Source: Paraclostridium tenue
GTDB lineage: Bacteria; Bacillota; Clostridia; Peptostreptococcales; Peptostreptococcaceae
Direction of reading: 5' to 3'
Assembly: GCF_039521565.1 (NCBI RefSeq)
Contig: NZ_BAAACP010000001.1
Coordinates: 124,001-188,000, forward strand
DNA: 64,000 bases
The position numbers and the translations under genes were made by a program. Each line of letters begins with the position of its first letter. Position 1 is the first letter of the stretch. Below, in pieces: positions 17,114-25,736 of this stretch. Under the pieces are notes generated by a model. That model did no database searches. It was not told the origin of the DNA and saw only the letters and a list, made by a program, of their open reading frames with translations.

Positions 17114-18799
17114 TTGATCCTTGAATTATATATGAAAAATTGTGCCTTAGTTGATGAATTAAGGTTACACATAGATAAAAATTTAAACATACTAACAGGA
17201 GAAACAGGTTCAGGAAAATCTATAATTATAGGTGCCCTGGGCCTATGTTTAGGTGGAAAATATGATAGATCTTTTTTAAGAAAAGGAACAGAAAAAGGAT
17301 TAGTAGAAGCAATATTTGATATAAATAATAAGAAATTAAAAGAAAAGTTATTAGAAAATGGAATAGATATAGAAGAAGATAATCAAATAATAATAAGTAG
17401 AGAAATATTTGATGATGGAAAGAGTGTATCTAGAATAAATGGAAGAAGTGTAAAAGTATCTTTTTTAAGAGAGATATCTACATATTTAATAGATATACAT
17501 GGACAACATCAAAATCAAGTTTTATTTGATAAAGATACACATATAGATTTTTTAGATTTATTTGGAGAAGAAAATTTATTTGAATGTAAAAATGAATATG
17601 AAAGCATATTTAATGAATATAATGAGCTTAAAAAAGCTTTAAATCTATTAACAGAAAATAAAGATGATATGCAAATTCAAAGAGAAATAGATTTGATTAA
17701 ATTTCAAATAAATGAAATTGAATCAGCTAACTTAAATAGTAATGAATATGAAGATTTATTAAAACAAAGAGAAGTATATAGAAATAGTGAGAAAATATAT
17801 ACAAACTTAAATAATGCATATTCGAATTTATATGATGGAAGTATAAATTCTGTAGATCTTATATCTAAATCACTAGGAGATTTAAGTTCTATAGCTAAGT
17901 ATGATGATAGATTAAATGAATATAATGAAACAATAGAAAGAATAATGTATGAACTTCAAGATATATCTAGAGATATTAGAAGTTATAAAGACAGTATAGA
18001 TTTTTCTCCATATGAATTAGATCAAATAGAACAAAGAGTAGATGAAATAAACACATTAAGAAGAAAGTATGGAGATACTATAGATGAAATTTTAATGTAC
18101 AAAAACAAGATTTCTACTAGATTAGATGAAATACTTAACAGAGATGAAAAGGTTGAAAAATTAAAATCAAAACTTCAGGATATCGAGGTAGTATTAAAAT
18201 CTAAGGCAGACAAACTAACTGAAAAAAGAAAAGATGTAGCTAAAGACCTCCAAGAAAAATTACTATATGAACTTAAAAGTTTAAATATGAAAAATATCGT
18301 ATTTGAAGTTGCTTTTAATAAAAGTAATTTTAATTTAAAAGGTCAAGATGATATAGAATTTATGATTTCTTTTAACTTAGGAGAAGACATTAAGCCTATA
18401 TACAAAGTAGCTTCTGGAGGAGAAATGTCAAGATTTATGTTAGCTTTTAAAACTATACTAGCTGATATAGATGAGATAGACACTTTGGTATTTGATGAAA
18501 TAGATACAGGTATAAGTGGAATAGCAGCACAAATTGTAGGAGAAAAATTATCTGTTATAGCGAAGAAGAAGCAAATACTTTGTATAACTCATCTTCCTCA
18601 AATTGCTGCCAATGCAGATACTCATTATTGTATAGAGAAAAAGACCTCTACAGATAGAACATTTACTTTAATAAGTAGATTAAATGATGAAGAACGAAAA
18701 AATGAAATAGCTAGACTTATAGCTGGAAGTAATATAACTGAAAAAACAATGGAACATGCTAGTGAAATAATAGAACTTGCTAAAAAGGTACCTAATTAG
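17114..18799 (+). CDS. recN: DNA repair protein RecN
   Basis: RecN is an SMC-like ATPase recruited early to double-strand breaks. The 561 residues have Walker A GETGSGKS with Lys35, two coiled-coil arms (about 150-380), the ABC signature ASGGEMSRFMLAFK and Walker B LVFDEIDTGISG. The start is TTG 17114, 4-5 nt after AGGGGGATT; an internal ATG six codons on would cut into the first strand. The stop codon lies inside the terminator stem. The usual upstream argR is missing. Confidence 0.96.
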   Translation: MILELYMKNCALVDELRLHIDKNLNILTGETGSGKSIIIGALGLCLGGKYDRSFLRKGTEKGLVEAIFDINNKKLKEKLLENGIDIEEDNQIIISREIFDDGKSVSRINGRSVKVSFLREISTYLIDIHGQHQNQVLFDKDTHIDFLDLFGEENLFECKNEYESIFNEYNELKKALNLLTENKDDMQIQREIDLIKFQINEIESANLNSNEYEDLLKQREVYRNSEKIYTNLNNAYSNLYDGSINSVDLISKSLGDLSSIAKYDDRLNEYNETIERIMYELQDISRDIRSYKDSIDFSPYELDQIEQRVDEINTLRRKYGDTIDEILMYKNKISTRLDEILNRDEKVEKLKSKLQDIEVVLKSKADKLTEKRKDVAKDLQEKLLYELKSLNMKNIVFEVAFNKSNFNLKGQDDIEFMISFNLGEDIKPIYKVASGGEMSRFMLAFKTILADIDEIDTLVFDEIDTGISGIAAQIVGEKLSVIAKKKQILCITHLPQIAANADTHYCIEKKTSTDRTFTLISRLNDEERKNEIARLIAGSNITEKTMEHASEIIELAKKVPN

Positions 18800-18812
18800 G
18801 TACCTTTTTTAT
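18782..18812 (+). terminator. Terminator overlapping the end of recN
   Basis: AAAAAGGTACCT and AGGTACCTTTTTT form a long perfect stem with a 4-nt AATT loop. The left arm encodes the last residues of RecN and the TAG stop lies in the loop and right arm. Confidence 0.95.
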
Positions 18813-18892
18813 TTTATGTTTATGATGGATAAAAAATAGAAAAATTGGAACTATATGTATATGAATATATGAGAAGGGACATGGAATAGAAA

Positions 18893-19861
18893 ATGAAAAA
18901 AATTTATTTATTGTTAATTATATCTATGTTTATATTAGGGATAGCGAGAGTAAATAGTAGTGAAAAAAAAGAAGTTAAGCACTTAATTCCATTAGGTAAT
19001 ATTGTAGGTATAAGAGCTAACACAGATGGAATATTAGTTTTAGAAAATGAGGAAGATTATATAGATGGAATAAAATCAGGTGATAACATTGTTAGTATAG
19101 AAGGAAAACGGGTGTACAATAGCAAGGATGTGAAAAAAATTATAAATCACTGTAATAAAGATTTCGTAGATGTTTTAGTAGATAGAGATGGTGAGCACAT
19201 ACAAAAAGAAGTTAAGTTGAAGAAAAATGGCAATGGATATAAATTAGGATTATGGATTAGAGATAAAATTTCTGGAATAGGTACTATGACATTTTACAAT
19301 CCTGAAGATAATACATTTTCAGCTATAGGACATGCGATAAAAGATATAGATACTAAAGAGCTGATAAAAGTTAAAAAAGGAAACATATATAATGCTAAAG
19401 ATATAGAAATTATAAAGGGAGATGATGGATGTGTTGGGCAAATAAAGGCTAATTTTAATGTTGATAAATCTATAGGTAATTTTAATGATAATGATGATTT
19501 TGGTATAAATGGAAAATTAACGACATATGATAATGGTGGAAAACATAAAATATTAGAAGTAAGTGATAAGAAGGATGTGAGAGCTGGTCCAGCTAGTATA
19601 TTATTTCAAAATAAAGATGGAATAATAGAAGAATATAAGGTAGTAATAAAAAAAATAAATAATAAAGACAGAAAATATGGTAAGGATATGATAGTTGAGG
19701 TAGTAGACGATAGACTAATAGATTATACTGGAGGAATAATCCAGGGTATGAGTGGAGCACCTATAATACAAAATAATAAAATAATCGGTGCACTAACACA
19801 TGTTTTTCTAGATAACTCTAAAATAGGATATGGAATTTTTATAGATAAGATGATAATATAA
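18893..19861 (+). CDS. spoIVB: SpoIVB serine peptidase (S55)
   Basis: SpoIVB is secreted from the forespore and signals to the mother cell. The 322-residue protein has a signal anchor (about 1-20), a PDZ domain (about 45-120) and an S55 domain with His near residue 145 in AIGHAI and the nucleophile Ser287 in GGIIQGMSGAP. It is shorter than the roughly 425 residues of Bacillus SpoIVB, mostly N-terminally. In Bacillus its targets are SpoIVFA/SpoIIQ; SigK in this window has no pro-sequence to release, so its target is open. It sits between recN and spo0A as in Bacillus. GAGAAGGG lies about 13 nt before the ATG, rather far. Confidence 0.93.
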   Translation: MKKIYLLLIISMFILGIARVNSSEKKEVKHLIPLGNIVGIRANTDGILVLENEEDYIDGIKSGDNIVSIEGKRVYNSKDVKKIINHCNKDFVDVLVDRDGEHIQKEVKLKKNGNGYKLGLWIRDKISGIGTMTFYNPEDNTFSAIGHAIKDIDTKELIKVKKGNIYNAKDIEIIKGDDGCVGQIKANFNVDKSIGNFNDNDDFGINGKLTTYDNGGKHKILEVSDKKDVRAGPASILFQNKDGIIEEYKVVIKKINNKDRKYGKDMIVEVVDDRLIDYTGGIIQGMSGAPIIQNNKIIGALTHVFLDNSKIGYGIFIDKMII

Positions 19862-19887
19862 TTATATGTATAAAAATAAAATAAGTA

Positions 19888-19917
19888 GAAGGATTATAAA
19901 TATTAAATGTCGAATAA
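19888..19917 (+). promoter_or_regulatory. Sigma-H promoter of spo0A
   Basis: GAAGGATTA (19888-19896), 12 nt, then GTCGAATAA (19909-19917) match the sigma-H consensus RnAGGAWWW-N11-12-RnnGAATWW at every fixed position. The start would be near 19922, about 60 nt before the spo0A ATG. spo0A is a classical sigma-H target. Confidence 0.85.
19908..19914 (+). promoter_or_regulatory. 0A box overlapping the spo0A -10 element
   Basis: TGTCGAA is an exact match to the Spo0A binding heptamer. It overlaps the -10 element of the sigma-H promoter, where bound Spo0A~P would be expected to repress or tune its own gene. Confidence 0.7.
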
Positions 19918-19981
19918 GTTAATTAGTGAAAAATAAAGATAATATTTTTAATAAATTATAAATTCTATGGGGGGAAAAATA

Positions 19982-20794
19982 ATGAACGAAAAAATAAAGA
20001 TAGTTTTAGCTGATGATAATAGGGACTTTTGTCAAGTATTAAAAGAGTATTTATCTAATGAAGATGATATAGAAATATTAGGGATTGCAAAAGATGGGAT
20101 TGAAGCATTAGATTTAGTTTCTAGAACACAACCAGATGTATTAGTTTTAGATGTTATAATGCCACATCTTGATGGATTAGGGGTAATAGAAAAATTAAAT
20201 TCTATGAACTTAGACAAAATGCCTAAGATCATAGTTTTATCTGCAGTAGGTCAAGATAAAATAACTCAAAGTGCAATTAATTTAGGAGCAGATTATTATA
20301 TAGTTAAACCTTTTGATTTTGTAATATTTATAAATAGAATAAGAGGTTTAGTTTCAAATAAAAATACAGTTGTAGAGTCTAAATCTAGAGGAAATATGGA
20401 TATAAAAATGACTAAGGCTGATTTTGTAAAAAATGTAGGTAATATAGAAACTGAAATTACTAATATAATACATGAAATAGGGGTTCCAGCGCATATAAAG
20501 GGTTACTTATATTTAAGAGAAGCTATAAAGATGGTTATAGATAATGTAGAATTATTAGGAGCTGTTACAAAAGAGTTATACCCAAGTATTGCTAAAAAGT
20601 TTAATACTACTCCAAGTAGAGTTGAAAGAGCTATAAGACATGCTATAGAAGTTGCTTGGAGCAGAGGTAAGGTTGATACTATAAATCAATTATTTGGATA
20701 TACAGTACACAATACTAAAGGAAAGCCAACTAATTCAGAGTTTATAGCTATGATAGCTGACAAATTAAGATTAGAACACAGTATGGTTAAGTAA
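19982..20794 (+). CDS. spo0A: Sporulation master regulator Spo0A
   Basis: Spo0A is the response regulator that commits cells to sporulation. The 270 residues comprise a receiver domain with ADDNRD acidic pocket and phospho-acceptor Asp57 in LVLDVIMP, a Lys in VKPFD, a linker, and the Spo0A-specific DNA-binding domain (about 150-270) with TPSRVERAIRHAIEVAW as recognition region. The start chosen is ATG 19982, 6-7 nt after GGGGGGA; the in-frame ATG at 19967 lies in front of that ribosome site and would add five residues read from it. No phosphorelay genes are next to it; the two tandem kinases 18 kb downstream are candidate inputs only by inference. Confidence 0.96.
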   Translation: MNEKIKIVLADDNRDFCQVLKEYLSNEDDIEILGIAKDGIEALDLVSRTQPDVLVLDVIMPHLDGLGVIEKLNSMNLDKMPKIIVLSAVGQDKITQSAINLGADYYIVKPFDFVIFINRIRGLVSNKNTVVESKSRGNMDIKMTKADFVKNVGNIETEITNIIHEIGVPAHIKGYLYLREAIKMVIDNVELLGAVTKELYPSIAKKFNTTPSRVERAIRHAIEVAWSRGKVDTINQLFGYTVHNTKGKPTNSEFIAMIADKLRLEHSMVK

Positions 20795-20800
20795 TAGATA

Positions 20801-20838
20801 AAATAAAGTCTTCAATAAAATGAAGGCTTTATTTTTTT
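20801..20838 (+). terminator. Terminator of spo0A
   Basis: AAATAAAGTCTTCA pairs with TGAAGGCTTTATTT (one G-U pair) around a 6-nt loop, followed by a T run. Confidence 0.92.
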
Positions 20839-20886
20839 ATCTAAATGTATAAAATATATAATAGTTAATTTAGTAGAGGTGAGAAT

Positions 20887-22089
20887 ATGAAATTACAAAT
20901 ACCAAAAGATGTAGAATACATAATTAATAAAATATATGATAATGGATATGAGGCTTTTATTGTTGGAGGGTGTGTAAGAGATTCTATAATAGGATTAAAA
21001 CCTAATGATTACGATATAACTACTAGTGCAAAGCCAAACGAAATTATGAGTATATTTAAAAATGAAAAAATAATTGAAACTGGAATTAAACATGGAACTA
21101 TTACTTTAATAAAAAATGGTATTGAGTATGAAATTACAACGTACAGGATAGATGGAGAATATAATGATAATAGAAGACCAGATTTTGTAGAATTTACAAA
21201 TGACATAAATAAAGATTTACAAAGAAGAGATTTCACAATAAATTCTATAGCATATAACCATAGAATTGGTATATTTGATACCTTTGATGGAATAGGTGAT
21301 ATTCGTAAAAAGTTAATAAAAACAGTTGGAAAAGCTGATGAGAGGTTTAATGAAGATGGATTAAGAATAATAAGAGCTGTTAGATTTAGTTGCAAATTAG
21401 GATTTGATATAGAAAAAGACACATTAAAAAGTATTTATAAAAATATAAAGTTGATAAAAAATGTAAGTATTGAAAGAATACAAAATGAATTTAATAAAAT
21501 ACTACTTAGTGATAGTCCTGAAAATTTAGATATACTTTACCAAGCAGGAATGTTTGAAATTTTAGGAATTAATAATGTGAAAATAAATAAAAATGAATTA
21601 AAATATATAAAAAAATCAAAAAAAGATTTAATTATAAGATTAGCTATATTCATGTACACAATAGGAGATGTTGAAGAAAGTAAAAATATACTTAATATAT
21701 TTAGATATTCAAATAAAATTAAGAAACAATGTAGTATTTTAATAGATAATTTAGACAACAAAATAATAGCTGATAAAGTATGCATAAAATTATATTTAAA
21801 TAAAATTGGTAAGGAAAATTTAAGTTATTTATTATATATTAAAAAAATTCTTAAAAAAGAATTTATTAATGAAGACTATGACAAGATTTATGAAATTATA
21901 AATGAAATAGAACAAAATAAAGAGTGTTACTCTCTAGATAAATTGGCTATAGATGGCAATGATTTAAGAGCTTTAGGGTATGGTGGAAAAGACATAGGGC
22001 AAAAACTTGACTACTTACTAAAAAATGTTATAGAAAATCCAAAAATTAACAACAAGATGGATTTAATTAGTATTGTTAGGGACGTATAA
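20887..22089 (+). CDS. cca: CCA tRNA nucleotidyltransferase
   Basis: This class II enzyme adds or repairs the 3' CCA end of tRNAs. The 400 residues show the nucleotidyl-transfer motif GGCVRDSIIGLKPNDYDI (two catalytic Asp in DYD), RRDFTINSIAY, and the DERFNEDGLRIIRAVRFSC head/neck region. The C-terminal half is a helical body and tail of low similarity. I see no HD phosphohydrolase motif. The ATG follows AGAGGTGAG. Splitting into separate CC- and A-adding enzymes occurs in some bacteria; whether this one does the full job cannot be decided by eye. Confidence 0.93.
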   Translation: MKLQIPKDVEYIINKIYDNGYEAFIVGGCVRDSIIGLKPNDYDITTSAKPNEIMSIFKNEKIIETGIKHGTITLIKNGIEYEITTYRIDGEYNDNRRPDFVEFTNDINKDLQRRDFTINSIAYNHRIGIFDTFDGIGDIRKKLIKTVGKADERFNEDGLRIIRAVRFSCKLGFDIEKDTLKSIYKNIKLIKNVSIERIQNEFNKILLSDSPENLDILYQAGMFEILGINNVKINKNELKYIKKSKKDLIIRLAIFMYTIGDVEESKNILNIFRYSNKIKKQCSILIDNLDNKIIADKVCIKLYLNKIGKENLSYLLYIKKILKKEFINEDYDKIYEIINEIEQNKECYSLDKLAIDGNDLRALGYGGKDIGQKLDYLLKNVIENPKINNKMDLISIVRDV

Positions 22090-22111
22090 GTCTATTGACC
22101 AATTTTAATTA

Positions 22112-22140
22112 TTTAAATTGTTATAAAATAATGCTATAAT
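22112..22140 (+). promoter_or_regulatory. Possible sigma-A promoter of the steA operon
   Basis: TATAAT at 22135-22140 is preceded at 17 nt by a poor -35, TTTAAA (22112-22117). It lies 40 nt before the steA start. A better -35 (TTGACC, 22095) is too far away to pair with it. Confidence 0.35.
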
Positions 22141-22179
22141 GTAATGTGATTTCAAAAACGAAAAGTGGAGGTTTTAAGT

Positions 22180-23301
22180 ATGAGAGTCGAAGCCCCTATT
22201 AAGGTAGACAGAAAAACTAAAAGGCTTGCAAAGCGACTTACTGGCGGAGAAATAGCAGTTATAAATCATAAAGATATAGATGAAGTTGCTGCGAATTCAT
22301 TAGTAGAAGGAAAGATAAAACTTGTTATAAATGCAGCCCAGTCTATAAGTGGAAGATATCCAAATAAAGGACCTGGTATACTTGTAGATAAAAATATACT
22401 TATTGTAGATAACGTAGGAGAAGAAGTATTCAACAATCTACAAGAAGGCCAAGTAATAGAGGTTATAGATGGAAAAATCTATAGAGATGGTGAATTATTA
22501 GGTCAAGGAGAAGTATTAGATAAAAATGAAGTTGATAACAAGATAAAATTAGCATATGAAAATTTATCTGTAGAATTAGATAGATTTATAGATAATACTA
22601 TAGATTATGCTAAAAAAGAAAAAGGATTTATACTTGGTGAAGTTGAAATACCAAAAGTAAATACAAACTATAAGAATAGACATGTATTAATTGTTGTAAG
22701 AGGACAGGACTATAAGCAAGATTTAAGCACAATAATATCTTACATAGAAGAAATGAAGCCTATATTAGTAGGTGTAGATGGTGGTGCTGATGCTCTTTTA
22801 GAATTCGGCTACACTCCAGATGTAATAGTAGGAGATATGGATAGTGTAAGTGATGAAGCTTTAAAAAAGACAAAAGAAATAGTTGTGCATGCATATACAG
22901 ATGGTAGGGCACCAGGACTTAAAAGAGTTCAAGATTTAGGATTAGACGCTATAGTTTTTCCTGCACCAGGAACTAGTGAAGATATAGCTATGCTTACAGC
23001 TTATGAATATAAAGCTGAACTAATAGTAGCTGTAGGGACTCATTCTAATATGATAGATTTCTTAGAAAAAGGAAGACCTGGTATGGCCAGTACATTTTTA
23101 GTTAGACTTAAGATAGGTTCTAAACTTATAGATGCAAAAGGTGTAAATTTATTATATAGAAGCAAATTAAAATTAAAGTATATATGGGCATTAATAGCTA
23201 CAGCATTATTCCCAGTAATAATACTTGCTTCAATTTTACCAAGCGTTCAGCAGTTTATGCATTTGATGGAATTAAAAATTAAATTATTATTACAGATGTA
23301 A
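22180..23301 (+). CDS. steA: Putative cytokinetic ring protein SteA
   Basis: A 373-residue protein of the SteA family. It has an N-terminal domain with NKGPGILVDKNILIVD, a central domain resembling thiamin pyrophosphokinase (VGVDGGADALLEFGYTPD and IVGDMDSVSDEAL), and a single C-terminal membrane helix (about residues 326-348). In Corynebacterium SteA, with SteB, localises at the division site and affects cell separation. The start is ATG 22180 behind GTGGAGG; a GTG within that ribosome site (22165) opens the same frame but is not a sensible start. The adjacent gene encodes a SteB-like partner. Confidence 0.85.
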   Translation: MRVEAPIKVDRKTKRLAKRLTGGEIAVINHKDIDEVAANSLVEGKIKLVINAAQSISGRYPNKGPGILVDKNILIVDNVGEEVFNNLQEGQVIEVIDGKIYRDGELLGQGEVLDKNEVDNKIKLAYENLSVELDRFIDNTIDYAKKEKGFILGEVEIPKVNTNYKNRHVLIVVRGQDYKQDLSTIISYIEEMKPILVGVDGGADALLEFGYTPDVIVGDMDSVSDEALKKTKEIVVHAYTDGRAPGLKRVQDLGLDAIVFPAPGTSEDIAMLTAYEYKAELIVAVGTHSNMIDFLEKGRPGMASTFLVRLKIGSKLIDAKGVNLLYRSKLKLKYIWALIATALFPVIILASILPSVQQFMHLMELKIKLLLQM

Positions 23302-23320
23302 TTAGTTGAGGAGGATTAAT

Positions 23321-24190
23321 ATGCACATAAATATGAAGTATTACATAGTTACAATAGGTGCTATATTTATTGCATTAGGCATAGGAATTTTAGTAGGTTT
23401 TAACTTAAATTATGACCAAGCACTTAGCAAGCAACAAACTTCGATAATAGGTGATTTAGATAACAAATTTGAGGAAATAAAAACAACAAACAAGGATTTA
23501 GAGAAAAAATTATCAAAAAATAAAAATGAATATAATAAGTTAGTTGAATATGTAAATGACAATTATGCCAAATTAATAAAAGATGAACTTCAAGACAAAC
23601 ATATAGGAATAATTTCAACTACAGAAAATTATGATTATACTGAAGATGTAGCTAATACAATAACAGATGCAAGTGGACAAGTATCATTTAATATAATATT
23701 AAAAGATGGTATAAATAATAAAGATAAGATAAAAGAACTTTCTAGTTCTCAAAACTTAGAATTAAAATCTAGTAAAGATGTAATAAACTATTTAGTTGAC
23801 TCTTTAAAAGAATCAAATGCAATTGAGAAATTACAAGAACTTGAAAAATTAGATATGATAAAAATTAATTCTATAGCTGATAATTATGTAGATTATTCAC
23901 AAGTAGTTATAGCTTCAGGAAATAATAGTGAAGATTCTAAAAAGTTTGTAGACATTGATAAAAACTTAATAAGCAAATTAAAATCAGAAGATAAGTACAT
24001 AGTAGCTACTCAAAAAAGTGATGTAGGATTTTCATATATAGATATGTATAAAAAATCAAAAATACCTACTATAAATAATTCAGAAGAAGGATTAGGAAAA
24101 TTATCTTTAGTTTATACACTTAAAAACTCTACAGAACAAGGTAATTTTGGTAGAGGAGAAAGTGCAGATTCTATAATACCATTTAAGTAA
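23321..24190 (+). CDS. SteB/MctB-like membrane protein (DUF3186 'copper transporter' family)
   Basis: The 289-residue protein has one N-terminal membrane helix (about residues 6-24), a coiled-coil stretch (about 40-80), then an extracytoplasmic alpha/beta domain. That order, and adjacency to steA, marks the SteB/MctB family. The name copper transporter comes from mycobacterial MctB; here a role in cytokinesis with SteA is the better inference. The start is ATG 23321 behind GAGGAGG; a TTG at 23306 in the same frame is part of the ribosome site. The next gene starts 19 nt later. Confidence 0.8.
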   Translation: MHINMKYYIVTIGAIFIALGIGILVGFNLNYDQALSKQQTSIIGDLDNKFEEIKTTNKDLEKKLSKNKNEYNKLVEYVNDNYAKLIKDELQDKHIGIISTTENYDYTEDVANTITDASGQVSFNIILKDGINNKDKIKELSSSQNLELKSSKDVINYLVDSLKESNAIEKLQELEKLDMIKINSIADNYVDYSQVVIASGNNSEDSKKFVDIDKNLISKLKSEDKYIVATQKSDVGFSYIDMYKKSKIPTINNSEEGLGKLSLVYTLKNSTEQGNFGRGESADSIIPFK

Positions 24191-24209
24191 AAATAAAGGA
24201 GATTTAATT

Positions 24210-24902
24210 ATGAATCCTTATGTTAGTATAATAGTACCAGCATATAATGAAGAACAAAAAATAAAAGATACACTTTTAGGAATAGTAAATATAGACGAAA
24301 TAAATGAAATAATAGTTGTAGATGATGGATCAAGTGATAACACAGAAAAGATGGCTAAATCAGTAAATAATGATAAAGTAAAAGTTTTTAAATTAGATAA
24401 AAATAAAGGTAAAGGTTACGCATTAAACTATGGACTTGATATAGCCATGAAAAATGCAAATATAATAGGGTTTTTAGATGGTGATTTAGGTAGTTCATCT
24501 AGTGAAACTATAAAACTTATAAAACCTGTTATAAATAATGAAGTGGATGTAACGATAGCCAAATTCCCACCTGCTAAGAAAAAAGGAGGGATGGGTTTTG
24601 TAAAAAGATTAGCTAAAGAATCTGTTTTAGAAATGACAGGTGTTGAATTAGATGCTACAATATCAGGTCAGAGAATATTTAAAAGAGAAGTTTTAGAAAA
24701 ATTTAAAGAGATACCTTATGGATATGGTGTTGAAGTAGGAATGACTATAGATATATTAAAATATGGATACTCTATAAAAGAAGTTCTAGTTAACATGACT
24801 CATAGTGAAACTGGAAGAGACCTAAAAGGATTTATACATAGAGGTAAGCAATTTTATCATATAAAAAAAATAGTTAATAAGAAAAAGAAAGAATGGAGGT
24901 AG
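24210..24902 (+). CDS. Family 2 glycosyltransferase
   Basis: A 230-residue GT-A fold enzyme with SIIVPAYNEEQKI at the N-terminus, the nucleotide-sugar motif VVDDGSSDNT (about 37-45) and LDGDLG as the metal-binding DxD-type motif. No membrane segment is evident, so it probably transfers a sugar to a lipid carrier at the inner face of the membrane. It ends 5 nt before the likely start of an MraY-like transferase, suggesting that both act on one envelope glycolipid or polymer. Substrate unknown. Confidence 0.85.
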   Translation: MNPYVSIIVPAYNEEQKIKDTLLGIVNIDEINEIIVVDDGSSDNTEKMAKSVNNDKVKVFKLDKNKGKGYALNYGLDIAMKNANIIGFLDGDLGSSSSETIKLIKPVINNEVDVTIAKFPPAKKKGGMGFVKRLAKESVLEMTGVELDATISGQRIFKREVLEKFKEIPYGYGVEVGMTIDILKYGYSIKEVLVNMTHSETGRDLKGFIHRGKQFYHIKKIVNKKKKEWR

Positions 24903-24907
24903 TGTTA

Positions 24908-25732
24908 TTGAATACTTCTATATTATATATAATAATGCTACTAGCAGGTATATTAGTAACATATATCGTTATACCATTTTTTAAAAATATGTTAATTTCA
25001 AGTGATGTAATAAGACCTAATTACAAAAAAGATATGATACCAGTAAGTATGGGATTAGTATTTTTACCTACAATAGTTATAAATGGAATTATATTAGCAT
25101 ATTTTACTAAAAATTATGAAAATATAGCTTATATATTTATGTATATGTTTGGATTAATGGCAATGTGTTTAGCAGGTATATTAGATGATATTGTTGGAAA
25201 TAGAGATGTAAGTGGATTAAAGGGCCATTTTAAAAGTTTATTAAAAGGAAATCTAACAACTGGTGGATTTAAAGCATTATTTGGAGGATTTGTAGGACTT
25301 ATTATATCTATTGCGATTTCTAAAGATTTAACTGATATAATTATAAATACATTAATAATAGCTTTATCTACAAATTTAATGAATTTATTAGATTTAAGGC
25401 CAGGAAGGGCTATAAAGGTATATTTACTTATAGCTATAATTTTATTTTTAACATTGGTAGGATATCCTAAAGGATTACTACTTATATTATTACCAAGTGT
25501 ATGTGTATACTTTATAGATGATTTAAAAGCTAAAGCTATGATGGGTGATACTGGATCAAATGTTTTAGGAATATCTATAGGTATACTTATATCAATGGGG
25601 TATGATATGCCTATAAGAATATCATGGTTAGTATTTTTAATATTTATACATATACTAACTGAAAAATATTCTTTAACTAAAATAATAGAAAATAATAAAG
25701 TTTTAAACTTTATTGATAAACTAGGAAGGTAA
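24908..25732 (+). CDS. MraY/WecA-like family 4 glycosyltransferase (polyprenyl-phosphate sugar-1-phosphate transferase)
   Basis: About 274 residues with eight to nine membrane segments. Conserved GT4 features are GILDDIVGN (DD pair), TNLMNLLDLRPGRAIK and MMGDTGSNVLG. Canonical MraY has a longer chain and extra motifs, so this is a relative, probably priming an envelope polymer on undecaprenyl phosphate. The start is probably TTG 24908, 8 nt after GGAGG; ATG 24893 in the same frame overlaps that ribosome site. It sits after a GT2 gene and the SteA/SteB pair. Confidence 0.78.
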   Translation: MNTSILYIIMLLAGILVTYIVIPFFKNMLISSDVIRPNYKKDMIPVSMGLVFLPTIVINGIILAYFTKNYENIAYIFMYMFGLMAMCLAGILDDIVGNRDVSGLKGHFKSLLKGNLTTGGFKALFGGFVGLIISIAISKDLTDIIINTLIIALSTNLMNLLDLRPGRAIKVYLLIAIILFLTLVGYPKGLLLILLPSVCVYFIDDLKAKAMMGDTGSNVLGISIGILISMGYDMPIRISWLVFLIFIHILTEKYSLTKIIENNKVLNFIDKLGR

Positions 25733-25736
25733 TCTT

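Noticed and set aside
22095..22127. TTGACC with TATAAA as the steA promoter
   Set aside because: The spacer would be 21 nt, outside the workable range for sigma-A.
22165..22180. Upstream GTG start for steA
   Set aside because: The GTG is part of the GTGGAGG ribosome site for ATG 22180. The same reasoning was applied to TTG 23306 (SteB-like), ATG 24893 (MraY-like), GTG 55964 (ylxM) and ATG 19967 (spo0A).
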